This document shows positions 23,600 through 35,437 of a DNA stretch of 64,000 nucleotides, piece by piece. The stretch is from Ampelocalamus luodianensis. Its lineage: Eukaryota > Streptophyta > Magnoliopsida > Poales > Poaceae. The translations under genes and the position numbers were made by a program. Numbering within the stretch: the first letter of the stretch is position 1; every line of letters begins with the position of its first letter. The notes under the pieces were generated by a model. The model saw only the letters and a list, made by a program, of their open reading frames with translations, ran no database searches and was not told where the DNA came from. The stretch covers positions 6,639,001-6,703,000 of the forward strand of contig CM070629.1 of assembly GCA_036346255.1 (NCBI GenBank), read 5' to 3'.

Positions 23600-25037
23600 A
23601 TGGACTGTAGCACAAAAGCCATCTCTTCGTTTCGGAGTTGAAACCAAGAACTAGAGGAATGACATGAGGTCACCACAGATGGTTCAAAAACGTCATCACA
23701 CACGGTTTCGTGAGTTATCTGAGTTTATGAATCAGTAATGACATGAGGTCATCGCAGACAGGTTTTGAACCGTCTATGACGCATACTATTATAGACAATT
23801 ATTAACTCAGAACCGTTTGTGATTGTTGATGTATCACAGATGGTTTGTAGATGAAATCATCTGTAATATTCTTTTGTATTGCTAAATCTATTTCTGTTTA
23901 TTGGCTAGCCTCAGAAAATGCTAGCCAATAAACAGAAATAGATAGGAAAATGAACGTCAACCGTCTTCACAAAGAACAATTCCCGAAGAGACGGTGACGC
24001 TTTGATTTTCCAACGATTTATTGGAAAAGATAGCTTATAAATAACCATCAGAAGGGCAAAACTTACGCACATATTTTCCATCTTTCCTACTTCTATTTCG
24101 TTTTAAAGTTCTTATCTCCAAACCTCTCAAATCTGAATAGATTTTTTTAGAAGAAATAATCGGTCCTAAGAGTTCTTTTCGATCACCGTGGAAAAGATAA
24201 AATCCATGGATCATGACTTCAAGATGGTTGAAAAATCAATTTAGTCTATGAATTGAAGCCTTCAAGAAATTGGTAGAAGAAAAAATCTAGAGGCATCAAT
24301 AATTAATTTTCAACCGCACAAGCATGAAGGAAGGGAGGGGAGGGGATCGGATGGGGGGTATCACCGGCAATGAAGGAGAGGCGACGGCGGCGTCACCGTT
24401 GTGTCACGATGGTGACACTGCATAAGACACACTTGCGACAAGAGTGCCTTGTGTAGTGAACCGTGGCGTAACAACCGAAGGCAGAGGAGCTCACGGCGGT
24501 AGTCGGCGTCGTTGGGGGACGAGGCACTTCGATCGGTTTGGGGGAGGTGGCGCCGCTTCAGTTTGGGGGAGATGACGAAATCGATCTGGAATAGTTGGGC
24601 GCGTGTAGGCAGTATATATGGCAAAACGGATCTGAAGTTTGAAAGTTTAAATAAAGGGGCAACCAAATCTAGAGGGATATTAGGCGGCGAAAATATCACA
24701 AACGATTTTTAATACAACTGTCTGTGATGAGTTAATTATCATGGATGGTTTGTATTAAACAACGTCTGTGAAGTATCACAGAAGGTTTTTTTTAATAAAA
24801 AATGGTCTATGATATTTAGTAATATCACATACAGTTCTTGTTAATAACCGTCTGTGATACTTTACAGACGGTTTTCAACATGAACCGTTTGTGATATTAC
24901 CTCTTCACAATGGTTTTTAGAGCAGTCAGTAACACAAACGATGGCTAAACTAAAACCGTCTGTGATTGTATTTAATACTGACGGTTTTGATAAACTACAT
25001 GTAATGAGACGTCAAATATTAGCCTTTTGTAGTAGTA
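23600..25037. mobile_element. CACTA-like non-autonomous element
   Basis: Both ends are crowded with variants of ACCGTCTGTGAT in both orientations (left about 23665-23875, right about 24690-24985), the subterminal repeats of plant CACTA elements. The right terminus reads TTTTGTAGTAGTA, one base from the canonical TTTTGTAGTAGTG. The left terminus is degraded: CTGTAGCACAAAAGCC near 23607 is the best candidate. The middle (24330-24620) is GC-rich without a recognisable gene. No transposase was found. Confidence 0.6.
23886..23943. repeat. Perfect 24-bp hairpin
   Basis: Left arm 23886-23909 and right arm 23920-23943 are exactly complementary over 24 bp (core ATTGGCTAGC / GCTAGCCAAT), with a 10-base spacer CTCAGAAAAT. 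It lies inside the CACTA-like element. Confidence 0.95.
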
Positions 25038-25127
25038 CTAAAAGCAATTTTGTATAGAAGTTGATTTGAAAGGGGACATATATTAGGGGCTTGAATCGGC
25101 CTAAGGGCATCTTCAATAGTGGTCACG

Positions 25128-28100
25128 TGTAACATCCCAATTTCGTGAAGTTAAAAATCTTTTGAGTAATTTAGTCTTTTGGAAAATTGATCAAAGTTTT
25201 ATTTGAATTTTAATAAAGCTTAATATGGACTTACAATAGCAAAACAAATTAATATGATTAATCTCAACATCAACTATTGTTAAAACTATTTTATTTGGGT
25301 TCCATGTGCTTGGGAATAATTTTTAGAATTTTTTCGAGTTCATTTGCTATTTTTCTTTTGCTACTTGAATTTACTGTATTTTCTAATTTGGAAAATCTAT
25401 TTAAATTCTTAGGAAAAGTTTTGGGCCGAAACCCACTCCAAATCTACCTCGGCCCAGCACTGTGTAGCCCAGCTCGCCCGTGCGCCCCCCGCCTCCCACT
25501 GACATGCGGGCCCCACATGTCAGCGTCACCTTCTCTCTCCGCTTGCCTGCGCCGCATGACCCCACTTGTCGGTCTTTGCTGCGCCGTTTGCTACGCAAAC
25601 TCACCCAAGTCACGCTGGCTGATGAGTGGGTCCCACTAGGACACTGTTCTTCGTCTCCGATTCTGTTACGATCCGAGTTGTGCCGCTGTGTGGGCCTTCC
25701 TCGCCGTAACTTCCTTAGACTCTCCCGGTTGCCCGTGTATAAAAGGGAGGCAAGCCCTTGACCTTCACATCCAAACCCTAGCCGTCAAAGCTCGAGCGCA
25801 AAGCCCTAGCCATCGGGAGAGCCAAAAGAAGGAAGTGTGCCGCCGTAAGCTCGAACAAGCCTTTGCTTCGCCGCCAGAACCGCTCGAGTCTCATCTTCAC
25901 CTCCGTCGAGTTCGCAAGCTCGAGATCTACACCCTGGACACCTTGGTTCCGCCGGAGTGTCGTCGGAACCTTAATCCTGTGTCGTCGGTTGCCATCGTTG
26001 TCCTCGTGCAGCCGTGAGTACACCAAAGGGATCCCCATCGCACCCTCTACACTTTGCGCACATTCGCCACCGATGAAATGTCGCCGTTCCCTGGATCCCC
26101 TCGGAACCTGAGCGTCGCCCATCTCACTATTGTCCACGTCGCCAGCCACATCAACGTCGGTGTCTGCGAGTCACCCTCATGTCGTCGCTTCAGCCACCAC
26201 GTGAGCACACGCATGACAACTCAGATCCAAATCCCATGCCAAACCCTAGGTAGATCCAGTCCACCGTAAGCCATCCCTATGCCACATGGGTCCCGCTTGT
26301 CAGAACCACTGTTCTGTAGACCATGAACCCGTAGACCCATGAATCGATTACGTGGACCGGATCCATAGACCTGGGCCCACATGTCAGCCTCTACTCCAAT
26401 TTTCCCTGTTTTTCTTTAATTCCAAAAATCAGGGCTAACGTTATGTTGATGTCATTATTCGGGAAAATCATAAACAATAACCTTTTTCTTTTTCTTAGGT
26501 TTAGATCTTCAAAAAGCCTGTTCTTTTTTCAAAATTTATCTAAATTCGATCTCTATTTTTCTGAGAGTTTTATTTAATTTTTAGAATTTGTTTCCTCTCT
26601 ATGTTGTATTTATTTTCCTTAGATGTTGATACTTTGGGGAATTTCGAAGAAGGATGAGTTCACCAAGACCAAGACCAGTACCAAGATCTATTCCAAGGAA
26701 AGTTGTATCTTTGATCTTGTTGAACCCAGTTTTCTAAATTACTTTGATTCAACTATTGTATTTACTTCAAATATTTTATTTAAATGCTTTGGGATTAGTT
26801 ATTCATCCAAATTGTTTATAACCACCTTGTCTATTGTAATGTCATAATCTTTTGTCACCCTAGATTGGTTAATTATTAGTTAGTATTATCGTAGTACCAA
26901 CATGGGTTGGTTAGATACGTGTAGCTGCTTAGCCTTACAGCGAGTCATTCATATCATCTGAGTTGCAAATATAAATCTGACTAAGTGATTATGAAACTTT
27001 ATGTAAAATTGTGTGTTGTGTGTGTCATTACTCGTTGATAGCATGTATTGCACTTAAACAACAGGGTAGGGAAAAGATTTAGACTAAGGCGAGTGGTACA
27101 AACTGCGTGACATGGTGGAGTTTAGTGATTGGAAATGGTAATTTCCGTGGCATAGTTAGAAATTGGCAGTTTCACCTTGGTCAATTAAGGACTTAACTTT
27201 GCGCGCCATTGAACTGAGCCACAACTGTACAGCCACATGCCTGGTATGGGATGGGCCTAACTTAGTAAGTTACGGAGTCTCAACATTGACTACTCAAGTA
27301 GTAGGTTAGTAATGAGTGGAGGTGTGGACTACTCTAAAGGTTACATCGATGGACGGTTCGCCGCTTCTAAGTCCAATGGTGTGCGTCATATCAAAGCACT
27401 GTGTTTTGGGTTGTATGACGGTAAAACACATCAGGATTGTCAATTATTGAGATGAAGTTTCATAAAAGTTTTGTTACGATTAGTGCTAGCTACACTGGTT
27501 ATATCGTGTGGGTAAAGTGTACAACCTCTGCAGAGTGTTAATCAATCTATTCGAATAGCCGCGTCTTTGGTCATGGACATGCTCGGGGATTTCACACGAG
27601 TGGTAGATTTTTCATAAAAACAACTGGGAAGGGACAGCTGTGTGAATTTATTCATATGGCTGTGTGAAAGAATTTGATTAGGCCTTGTGTCCTTTGCGAA
27701 AACAAATGCTAAATTATTATTGTTTATTTGTCTTGAATTATGTTTTTAATATATTATTTGTATTCAATTGCAAATGCTGCTTTATTGCAAAATAACTATA
27801 GAATCCATTTTACTTGTAATAAGCCATCATCTATAATTGCATTCTGTGGTACAACATGTTGAGTACTCAGAGTACTCATTCTTGCTGCAATCATTCAACT
27901 GAAGTAGAAGAATCATCGTCTGCCTTCGAGGAGGAGTTATACGAGTTCGCTGATCGCTAGGTCTGTATCCCAGTCGGTTGCCTGTGACGAGTCGATGGGT
28001 TTCCCTTGGAGTTTATTTTGTTCAACTGCTGCTTATCTATTTACTATCAGCCCTGCGTGGCCTAATAAGTGTAAACTCGACCATAAGATCAAAACCATTA

Positions 28101-28228
28101 TTTGTTATTCAAATTAATCATCTTGTGTGGATTGATATTCATGTATGTTGACACTGTGTGCAGTAGCGTGATGCTAGACTCGTGCATTATACACAGAGAA
28201 TCCAGAATTGCATTTTTGGGTCCTGACA
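25128..28228 (+). mobile_element. Solo LTR of long-LTR gypsy, 3.1 kb
   Basis: Starts TGTAACATCCCAA and ends GGGTCCTGACA. Flanks are TCACG (left) and TCAAG (right), a 5-bp target duplication with one difference. TATA box GTATAAAAGGG at about 25737. It contains the family's CTCTGCAGAG and CTATTCGAATAG palindromes (about 27530-27560) and the GAGTACT/AGTACTC hairpin (about 27871-27887). No internal gag-pol lies next to either end, so it is a solo LTR left by LTR-LTR recombination. Open frames at 25277-26269 are LTR sequence, not genes. Confidence 0.85.
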
Positions 28229-29017
28229 TCAAGTCAGCTGTCTCTTACCTGCCATGTCACTCAAAAGTCTAGTTGGAGGAGAGAGGATATGAAGAGAGAG
28301 AATGTGTTATCTCTTATATAAGAGACAACCCGGGCACACAAACCAACGCAAATGGTGAGTGGGTAATGAGAGAAGTTGTATTGAAAATAATAATTTTATA
28401 GATAAATTGTTTGAGATGTTGTCTCTAAAGTTGTGTGTAGATGAGTTGAAGCTTTTAGAGACAACCCTAAGAAACAAACTGTTATACATACCCTAAACCG
28501 GCTATGATGACAAAAACGAACCCAACCGGTTTGACAAAAAACTGAGAAAACCTGCCCGTTTTCGCTGATTTTCTAAACTCTGCGGTGCATACCATGACGA
28601 ACTGGATGACATATGCATTGACAAGGAGTTTTGTGGCGTTATGATCACGAGACATGGCATGCATGGTAATTGACTAACACATTATATTCCTTAAAGCAAA
28701 AAAGAGAGAGAAGATTATCAACCGGCTGATCATATATTCATATAACTCAGTCATTCCTCAAAACAAACAACCTGTTAACTTCCAAGAGAAAGCTAAATCA
28801 TCCAGCAAGATCAGCTTGAGTTATAATCACCTATGAGACAGAAATACTTTTGGTAATGTGTTTTTTTTTTAAAAAAAAGGGACACATAAAGATCAGAGTG
28901 AATGAGCTTACAAAGTTACGACACACGAAATCCAGGTCCACACAGAGGCCACTCGGTTTACTTACAAAACAAAATGAGATGAATGAGACGATGGTACGGA
29001 CCAATATGTATAGAGTT
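28229..29017. other. No gene recognised
   Basis: AT-rich, with short frames only. The phrase AGAGACAACCC occurs twice (about 28320 and 28455) about 130 bp apart, possibly the edge of a small decayed element. Confidence 0.4.
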
Positions 29018-29443
29018 TTTGTCCTCTCATTTGACCTCTTTTTGAAACAAAATAGCAAATGTAGCCCTCCTGCGGCCGAAATAACAAAAATTACACCGCA
29101 GTAGGTTAGACAGACGACACGTGTCCTCTATCGCACCCCCATCCATGGAAGCCACCTTCTGTGATCCCTGCGCATCAGGTCACCTACCGCGCTCCCCGTC
29201 CGCGGTAGAAGCGTGCCTGCCCGCGCGCATTAGCATGCCATGTGGTGCGCGGTGGGGGGTGATCTGTTTCGATCTTGACAAAGCGTGCGTCACGAGGAGC
29301 GGTATGGGGTGTTGTGCATAGGGAGCGTGGTATAGGGTGTTGCGCATGGGCAGCGCAATGAGGGTATCATTTTATCATTTCAGACGCGAAGAAGCTAAAT
29401 TTGCTATTCTGTTTAAAAATAGACTAAAGAGCCAATACCTCGT
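29018..29443. mobile_element. Short TIR element, possibly Mutator-like
   Basis: About 45-bp inverted ends: the left contains AAACAAAATAGCAAATGTAG (29044 on) and the right, reverse complemented, contains AAACAGAATAGCAAATTTAG. Similarity extends outward through CTCTTTTT-like sequence. The interior (29060-29380) is GC-rich with no domain. Long TIRs around GC-rich cargo suggest a small Mutator-like element. No target duplication was confirmed, so the exact ends are uncertain. Confidence 0.5.
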
Positions 29444-29689
29444 ATTTACAAGCGGAGCTAGCTAGTTGATATGATACCCGTGGGAAGCATGCCACATAGA
29501 TGAGCATTCGTATCCAAATGAGGCCCACGTGTCCTAAGCAATTGTTTAATATTGTGAATGTGGCGAGGTTTTAATAATCCTCAATTAATTAAGCTATTTA
29601 TCTATAATACTATAGATAATAACGTCGTTTATACAACCTTCAAATGTACCTCTCAATATTAACAATAAGAGAGATCATACACACCTAGT

Positions 29690-29850
29690 GGTTGTAAGTT
29701 ATTCTAAGACCACCCTATATGGTCGTAAGTCCTACGACGATCACCTTATGATCGTAAGTTTCTCTATGACCACCCTATATGGTTGTAAGTCCTACCACGG
29801 TCACCTCATGGTCGTGAATCTTGCTACAACCACCCTATGATCGATAAAGC
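29690..29850. repeat. 62-bp tandem repeat, about 2.5 units
   Basis: Unit pattern: GACCACCCTATATGGTCGTA, then AGTCCTACGACGATCACC, then a TATGATCGTAAGT-type end. The two halves of each unit are themselves inverted pairs (GACCA..TGGTC and GATCA..TGATC). Confidence 0.8.
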
Positions 29851-29859
29851 CTACAGACA

Positions 29860-30372
29860 TGTGGGCCCAAACGACTAGGGATATTTGTGCATTGTGTTTA
29901 ATACATGCAGTAGTTGATATGTGTCGTTATTCCTTAGATAATTGTACGTATTAAACCTCTGTCTCTGACATAACCGCAAGGCGACGTAGAGGATATGTCT
30001 CTGACAATAACCGCTCTTAAACGTTTGCATTGCATAAAACGACAAGGTGCCTCTTGACGTGGACAAGTGTCACCCCTTCATGCGCTATATAAGGAGTAAA
30101 GTCGATAGACAAAGGAAGAAGCATAATCGAGTGATCAAGCGATCAAGAGATTCAATAGTTGCAACAGAAGATAGAAGTCATCAAACCCTAGTTTTAGTGA
30201 CTTCCTTCTTATTATAAACACGATCGATACAACAACACAGGAGTAGAATTATTATCCTCTCAGGAGAAGACCTGAATCTGTATAAAATCTCTGTATCTTT
30301 TTCTGTGTAGTTTCGCTCTAAGAGAGCCCCCCAGTATTCATTCATAAAATCAATACTAAACCATCAACAGAA
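29860..30372 (+). mobile_element. Probable gypsy LTR fragment
   Basis: Has the layout of an LTR promoter and leader: TATA box GCTATATAAGGAG (about 30083), then a leader with GAGTAGAATTATTATCCTCT and GACCTGAATCTGTATAAA (about 30242-30285), phrases common in Tat-type gypsy LTRs of grasses, ending AAACCATCAACA. No primer-binding site follows, so it is a solo or broken LTR. Its left edge is not resolved. Confidence 0.4.
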
Positions 30373-32619
30373 TGATAACCATCTATTTATTTTAAGAAAA
30401 TGAGCCACCGTTGGCAATGGCCACAAAGCTAGCTTCCGGACCTCGCGATGCGCACAAAGCAAAATCGCCCTAATACTAGATGTTGAGGTAGCACCCGGTA
30501 CATCAAATTTCCACTATCCATGATGTTATGAATATTGTGTGTATATTGAAGAGGCTCAATAGACAATATATATAGGGAGTATAAGGGATGTATGTCATAT
30601 ACAGATAAAAATACAAAAGACAAAAGAAAATACAAAAGAGTTCCTATTCTAACACCCCCCTCAAATGCAAGGTGTGTGCAATAGTATTGCGTTAAGTAAG
30701 GGTTAACACTAAAATATAGAAAATCCAAGTCTTGACAATGTCGTTGTAGCGTGCAGCTCTTGAAAAATATATCGAGTATAAAAAAATCTCCTCACATCTG
30801 GGGTAGTGCGAAACTTATAAAGTACAAGGTGCAGGGGCTGAGAAAGTAAAGGCAAGTGAGAGCAAAGTTGATCGTAGCAACACGACGAAGAAGATGATAA
30901 AATTGATAAAAAATAGAGAAAGATGTCTAATCAAACCGAAAAGGAATAGATATAAGCATAGCAACGCAGATTGAAACTCAAGACGGTGGCGACGCAGTGC
31001 ATAAGAAGGGCAATGGAGGCGCCATGCAATAGAAGAGTGGCGGCCTTAGAAGCTCGGGCGGTGGTTAAGAGAGGAGCGGTGGCATAATAACGACTTCTAC
31101 GATCTACAGCTGCTCGAAGAGAAGAGCATCAGCGGCTGCCATGCAAAAGGAAGGCATGAGCCAGGAAGCAATTGGCCAACTGATAAGGAATTTGTGGACT
31201 CGCACGACTTAGACAAACTCAAAGATAGAGTAGTACGGAGTTAGATGGACGCAACGAAAAAAACGATAGGGAGAAAGAAAAAACTCAAGGATAACTAGTA
31301 GTAGGAGCAAAAGCCCAAAGAAGGAGCTGCCCAAGTAGAGTAGAAGCCTGCACCAAATTGGCTCAAATAGCAGCAGCACTTCCCAGCCACAATCAACAAG
31401 CAACCCAACAATAGCACCAAGGAGCATATAAGCAGCGGTGGGAAGAACCACCAGCAGCATGCAAACAAAGGCGCGGTGGCAGAGAGAAGCCACGGAGAGC
31501 TCGAGTGTAGGTTGGGGAAGTGCTTGTTGGAGGCGCTAAAGAAGGAGTAGCGAAGCCAGAGCGTAGAGGAAGCTTGGGAGCAGCGACTCGTGGGAGAAGT
31601 CAGAAAGCGCCATTGAAGCCGAGATTAGGAGGATGTGCCTCTCTCGCGGGCTTGTGCCAATGCGGGAGAGCACGGGCGATGCGTGAAGCAGACCTCGGGC
31701 GCGCACGTGAGGAAGAGCTCGATCTGGGGCAGCAGCCGAAGGGGATGACCTTGATCTAGGGCAGCCGGATCCGGGCAGGAGGCTCGGAGGCGGCCCAATC
31801 TGGGTTGCAGCAGAGGCCAGGTGGCTGCAGATCCGTTGGGAGAGACGTGGATCCGAGCTGGGGCGATCGAAAATAGGCGGTGACAACGAGGGCACTGGGT
31901 CCGGTGGCGAGCAGAGCACCCAGGTGTAGAGGACCCGGTCGGCGACTACATCGGGCGCGCATGGAGCAGATCGCTACAATCCTTAGCAGATCGGGGCGGC
32001 GCCGATCCGTAGTAGAGGAGCTCGGAGGGCGGCGTTGGTGTAACATCCCAACGTTATGTTACCAAAATAAAAATAAATAAAGTTATTCTTTTGTTGGATT
32101 TTCCGAGTTTCAATAGTGTTTTCTTGGTTTTCTTAAATTTATAAGATTTTAAAAGTCAAAAATAAAATTTATTGAGTTTTATGAGTTTTTATTGGATTTA
32201 AAGTGAAAAATAAAATTTTAAGTAATTTCTGGAATTTCTTGGAATTTTAAAAGCTTTTTACTATTTGTTTTAACACAAAAATTATTACTGTTCAAAAATA
32301 AAGGCCAACTTTAGTTGGAATTATTTTTATTAAGTTTAAAATGATTCAAAGAATTTTTGTGAATTTTTCTAGAATTTGTGAACCCTTTTTGCTATTTTCT
32401 AAAAGCCATTTTGATTTATTGAATTTTTTGTAATTTCGAAAATAATAAAAATCTGATTTCCTCTGGTCACCCATCCAAGCTTTGCTCCCGTGACTTACTC
32501 AATTAACCATGCATGCACCACCATCTTTCCTTCTTTCTTTCATTAAATGAATCTTCCCTTTCTTTCCTTTATTCCTTCCTTTCTTTCCCTTTCTTCTCCA
32601 ACATTTCTTCTCCAAAGAC

Positions 32620-33343
32620 TAGGGGTGTTCGTTCGGTTTTTTCGGTTTGTTCGGTTCGGTAAATATGGTATTGTTAGTTCGGTAAATACGATGTTTTTAA
32701 AAATACGGTTCGGTTTCGGTAAATCCCAATTTGTTTCGGTACGGTATCGGTAAATACCATATTTACCAAAGTTGACGCGAATTGCGACGACGACGCGATT
32801 GCAATTTGCAAAGCAAGCACTAGCAACAGGTAGAAGCATTCAGGATTGCAATTTGCAAAGCAAAGCATTAGCAACTAGCAAGCAGCCAAGCCAAGCACCA
32901 AGCCACAAGCAACGCAGCGATGCAAAGACATGCATACCAAAGACATGCACCGATGCACAAAGACAACAACCACAACAACCGCACATGCACACAACACTCA
33001 AAGCTTTCTATCTTCACTCTTTGCGACTTTGCGTCGTGGAGATCACCAGAGCAAAGCACCGGCCAGCCCACGGCCAGCCCACCAAAGCCAAAGGCGTCGT
33101 GGAGATGGGCCTCCCCGAGCGGCCGAACCACAGGCCACAGCCCACAGGCCCAGTCACGGAGTCGCCCAGAGCAATGCGCGTAGAATAGCCGACATTTCGG
33201 TTTTTTCGGTTTTCGACCGGTTTTTACCGAAAAATCGAAATACCGGAAAACCAAATTTTCAAAAATCGTACCGAATACCGGTCAAACCGAGTTGACCGGT
33301 ACGGTTCGGTTTTTTCGATACGGTTTAGAAATGAACAACCCTA
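32620..33343. mobile_element. 724-bp hAT-like element
   Basis: Ends TAGGGGTGTTC and, as reverse complement, TAGGGTTGTTC. Flanks CCAAAGAC and CCAGAGAC form an 8-bp target duplication with one difference. Subterminal regions are rich in TTCGGTTTTTTCGG and its complement. The interior (32775-33190) is CA-rich with overlapping frames and no transposase. It inserted into the long LTR. Confidence 0.8.
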
Positions 33344-33872
33344 CCAGAGACATGACAGCAAGCAACGTCTCCATTAAAGCCATCATGGAGCTTTTAAAAC
33401 CCACGATTTTCTCCTCATTTATTCGCATAAATTCAGGCATTCAAACCCCCAGTCATCACCTCCCCTATTTTAGGCCATTAAACCTTTCCTTAATCACCTA
33501 ATTTCGCAAATCACGCAGTGACCAGCCGTGACACACGCGCATCATCCTCCTTCCTCGGTCCACCTCCACCCCTATAAATAGCAGCACTGGGTACCCCTCA
33601 TCTCCCTCATCCAACCCCTGAAGACTCCCCTCCTCCCTCCCTTCCTCCAACGGCGCTCCTTCCCTCACCGTTCGTCGCACCGCTACCTCCTCGACCTCAT
33701 CACAAGGTGAGCAATCCATTTTCGTTGTTCGCCGGCCACCTCTCCCTTTTTTCTTCTCTAGGCACCACCATTTCTTAGCTTCTGTTCAGCCGAAGCTTGA
33801 AGATGAACAGTGCCCAAAATTATCTGGTCCATATGCTTTGTACATGTTGAAGAATCTAGGCCCCATGTGTAA

Positions 33873-35379
33873 TGTTTTGGTAATTATGATAACCATGTGT
33901 CTTGCACTAACTCGTTTTGTCAAGATGTTGTTAGGGTTGTCAATGGAAATATTCGAAAGAACTCTAAAGCACATCATCTCGGTCAAAGCAAAGGTAGCTA
34001 GTAAATAGAACCTTTTCTTTCTTTACCGGTCTAGGAGAATGGAGAAAAAGACCGGATTAGTAGAATAGAAAACCGTACTATAAAGAGGGATCAGTTGTCC
34101 AGTAGCTTGAATGCTAAAGATGCCACAAATTGCTCAAGTCTTGATTGGTTTAAACTCGGTTTCATTTGAAATGGTCTGGCCTCAATTTTATTGTATTTTA
34201 TCTTCAAGGCCGGACTGACCGGCGTTGACAGACCGGACTTACCGATAGTCTGGGTCGACAACACGGTCAGCTTTTTCCAGTAAGCTTCTTCTCTGCGTTT
34301 TCCTAGGCCGGACTACTGCTGGCTAAATACCGGACTGACTGGACCTCCTGGTTGAGGTCCCGGTCAGCTTTTTCAAGAGAAGAAAGTTTTGTGATTTTCT
34401 CGAGTCCGGATCGACCGAAGCGATTACGCGGTCGACCGGACCTCGGTCGACGTCCGTCGGCTTTTTCCGAGTAGTATTTTCATTGTTTTGCTAAAAAGCT
34501 GGGTCCGGACTGACCGGGAACATAACTGCGGTCTGACCGGATCTCACTGTAACGGATAGTTTTTACGCATTTAATGCGGAGCAATCGACCGTTATTTCAG
34601 CAGGCCGGACTGACCGGTCACATACCTGCGGACTGACCGCACTTCGGGGTTTCGTGCTCCAACGGCTAGTACAGTGGGTTGAGGCTATAAATACCTCACC
34701 CACTGCAGCATATGTTTGTTGTTGAACCTCATTTAACACTCTTGAGCCCCTTTGCTTATTCCTACACTCTTGAGAGCATTGATTTCATCTTACAAAGGTT
34801 GTTGAGGTTTTTCCGAGTGCATTTATTAGAGATTGATCTTTGTGGCACTTGAGCATCTTCAATCGAATAATCGTTGATTTATTACTCTTGAGATTGCCGT
34901 CTCCTAGACGGTTTGGCGGCGCAAGTCCGGTGATCTTTTCAAAGAAGATTGTGAAAAGGCCCGGTTTCGAGATTGTGAGTGGTTCGGTGTTCACCATCTC
35001 CAGAGCGGAGGAAGAACAACCAATAGTGATCAAGGAAAGGCTTAATTCGTGGAGCCGGCTTGATTTGTTCAAGCTCCCTCAACGTGGACTAGTGAAGACC
35101 GCAAATCTTCGATACCATGGGAAAAACATCATTGTCTCACTTGTGGTTATCTCTTGTCTTTACACTTACAATTCTAGTATATATCTTGCTTTATTGCTTA
35201 GCTAGAATTATTTCTAGTATTAACAATTAGATTGCTTTGTAGTAAGTTGCCTAATATTTTCTTCTTTATATAGTGCTAGGAAATATTTGTTAGAACTTCT
35301 ATTGTTAAGTTTAATTTGGTCGATTAAATTTAGAAACCGCCTATTCACCCCCCTCTAGTCGGTTATCCTTGATCCTACA
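33873..35379 (+). mobile_element. 5' LTR of the Sirevirus
   Basis: 1507 bp from TGTTTTGG to CCTACA. The U3 part (34205-34650) contains about ten variants of CCGGACTGACCGG. TATA box GCTATAAATACC at about 34685. Confidence 0.8.
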
Positions 35380-35381
35380 AG

Positions 35382-35393
35382 TGGTATCAGAGC
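35382..35393 (+). promoter_or_regulatory. Primer-binding site, initiator tRNA-Met type
   Basis: TGGTATCAGAGC two bases after the LTR end. It is complementary to the 3' end of initiator tRNA-Met. Confidence 0.9.
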
Positions 35394-35437
35394 TTGGTCT
35401 CTCAATTTATTAGACTTTACCGTCTAAGAGAGATAGG

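Noticed and set aside
25277..26269. Four plus-strand and two minus-strand frames of 70-123 codons
   Set aside because: They lie within the transcribed leader of the solo LTR and have equivalents only as diverged LTR sequence, not as conserved proteins.
31209..31919. Leucine-rich frame resembling membrane segments
   Set aside because: Part of the small LTR element interior. The hydrophobic run comes from CT/AG-rich repeats, with no start context or family match.
32772..33295. Frames of 87-138 codons
   Set aside because: Products of CA-rich low-complexity sequence inside the hAT element, open in several frames at once.
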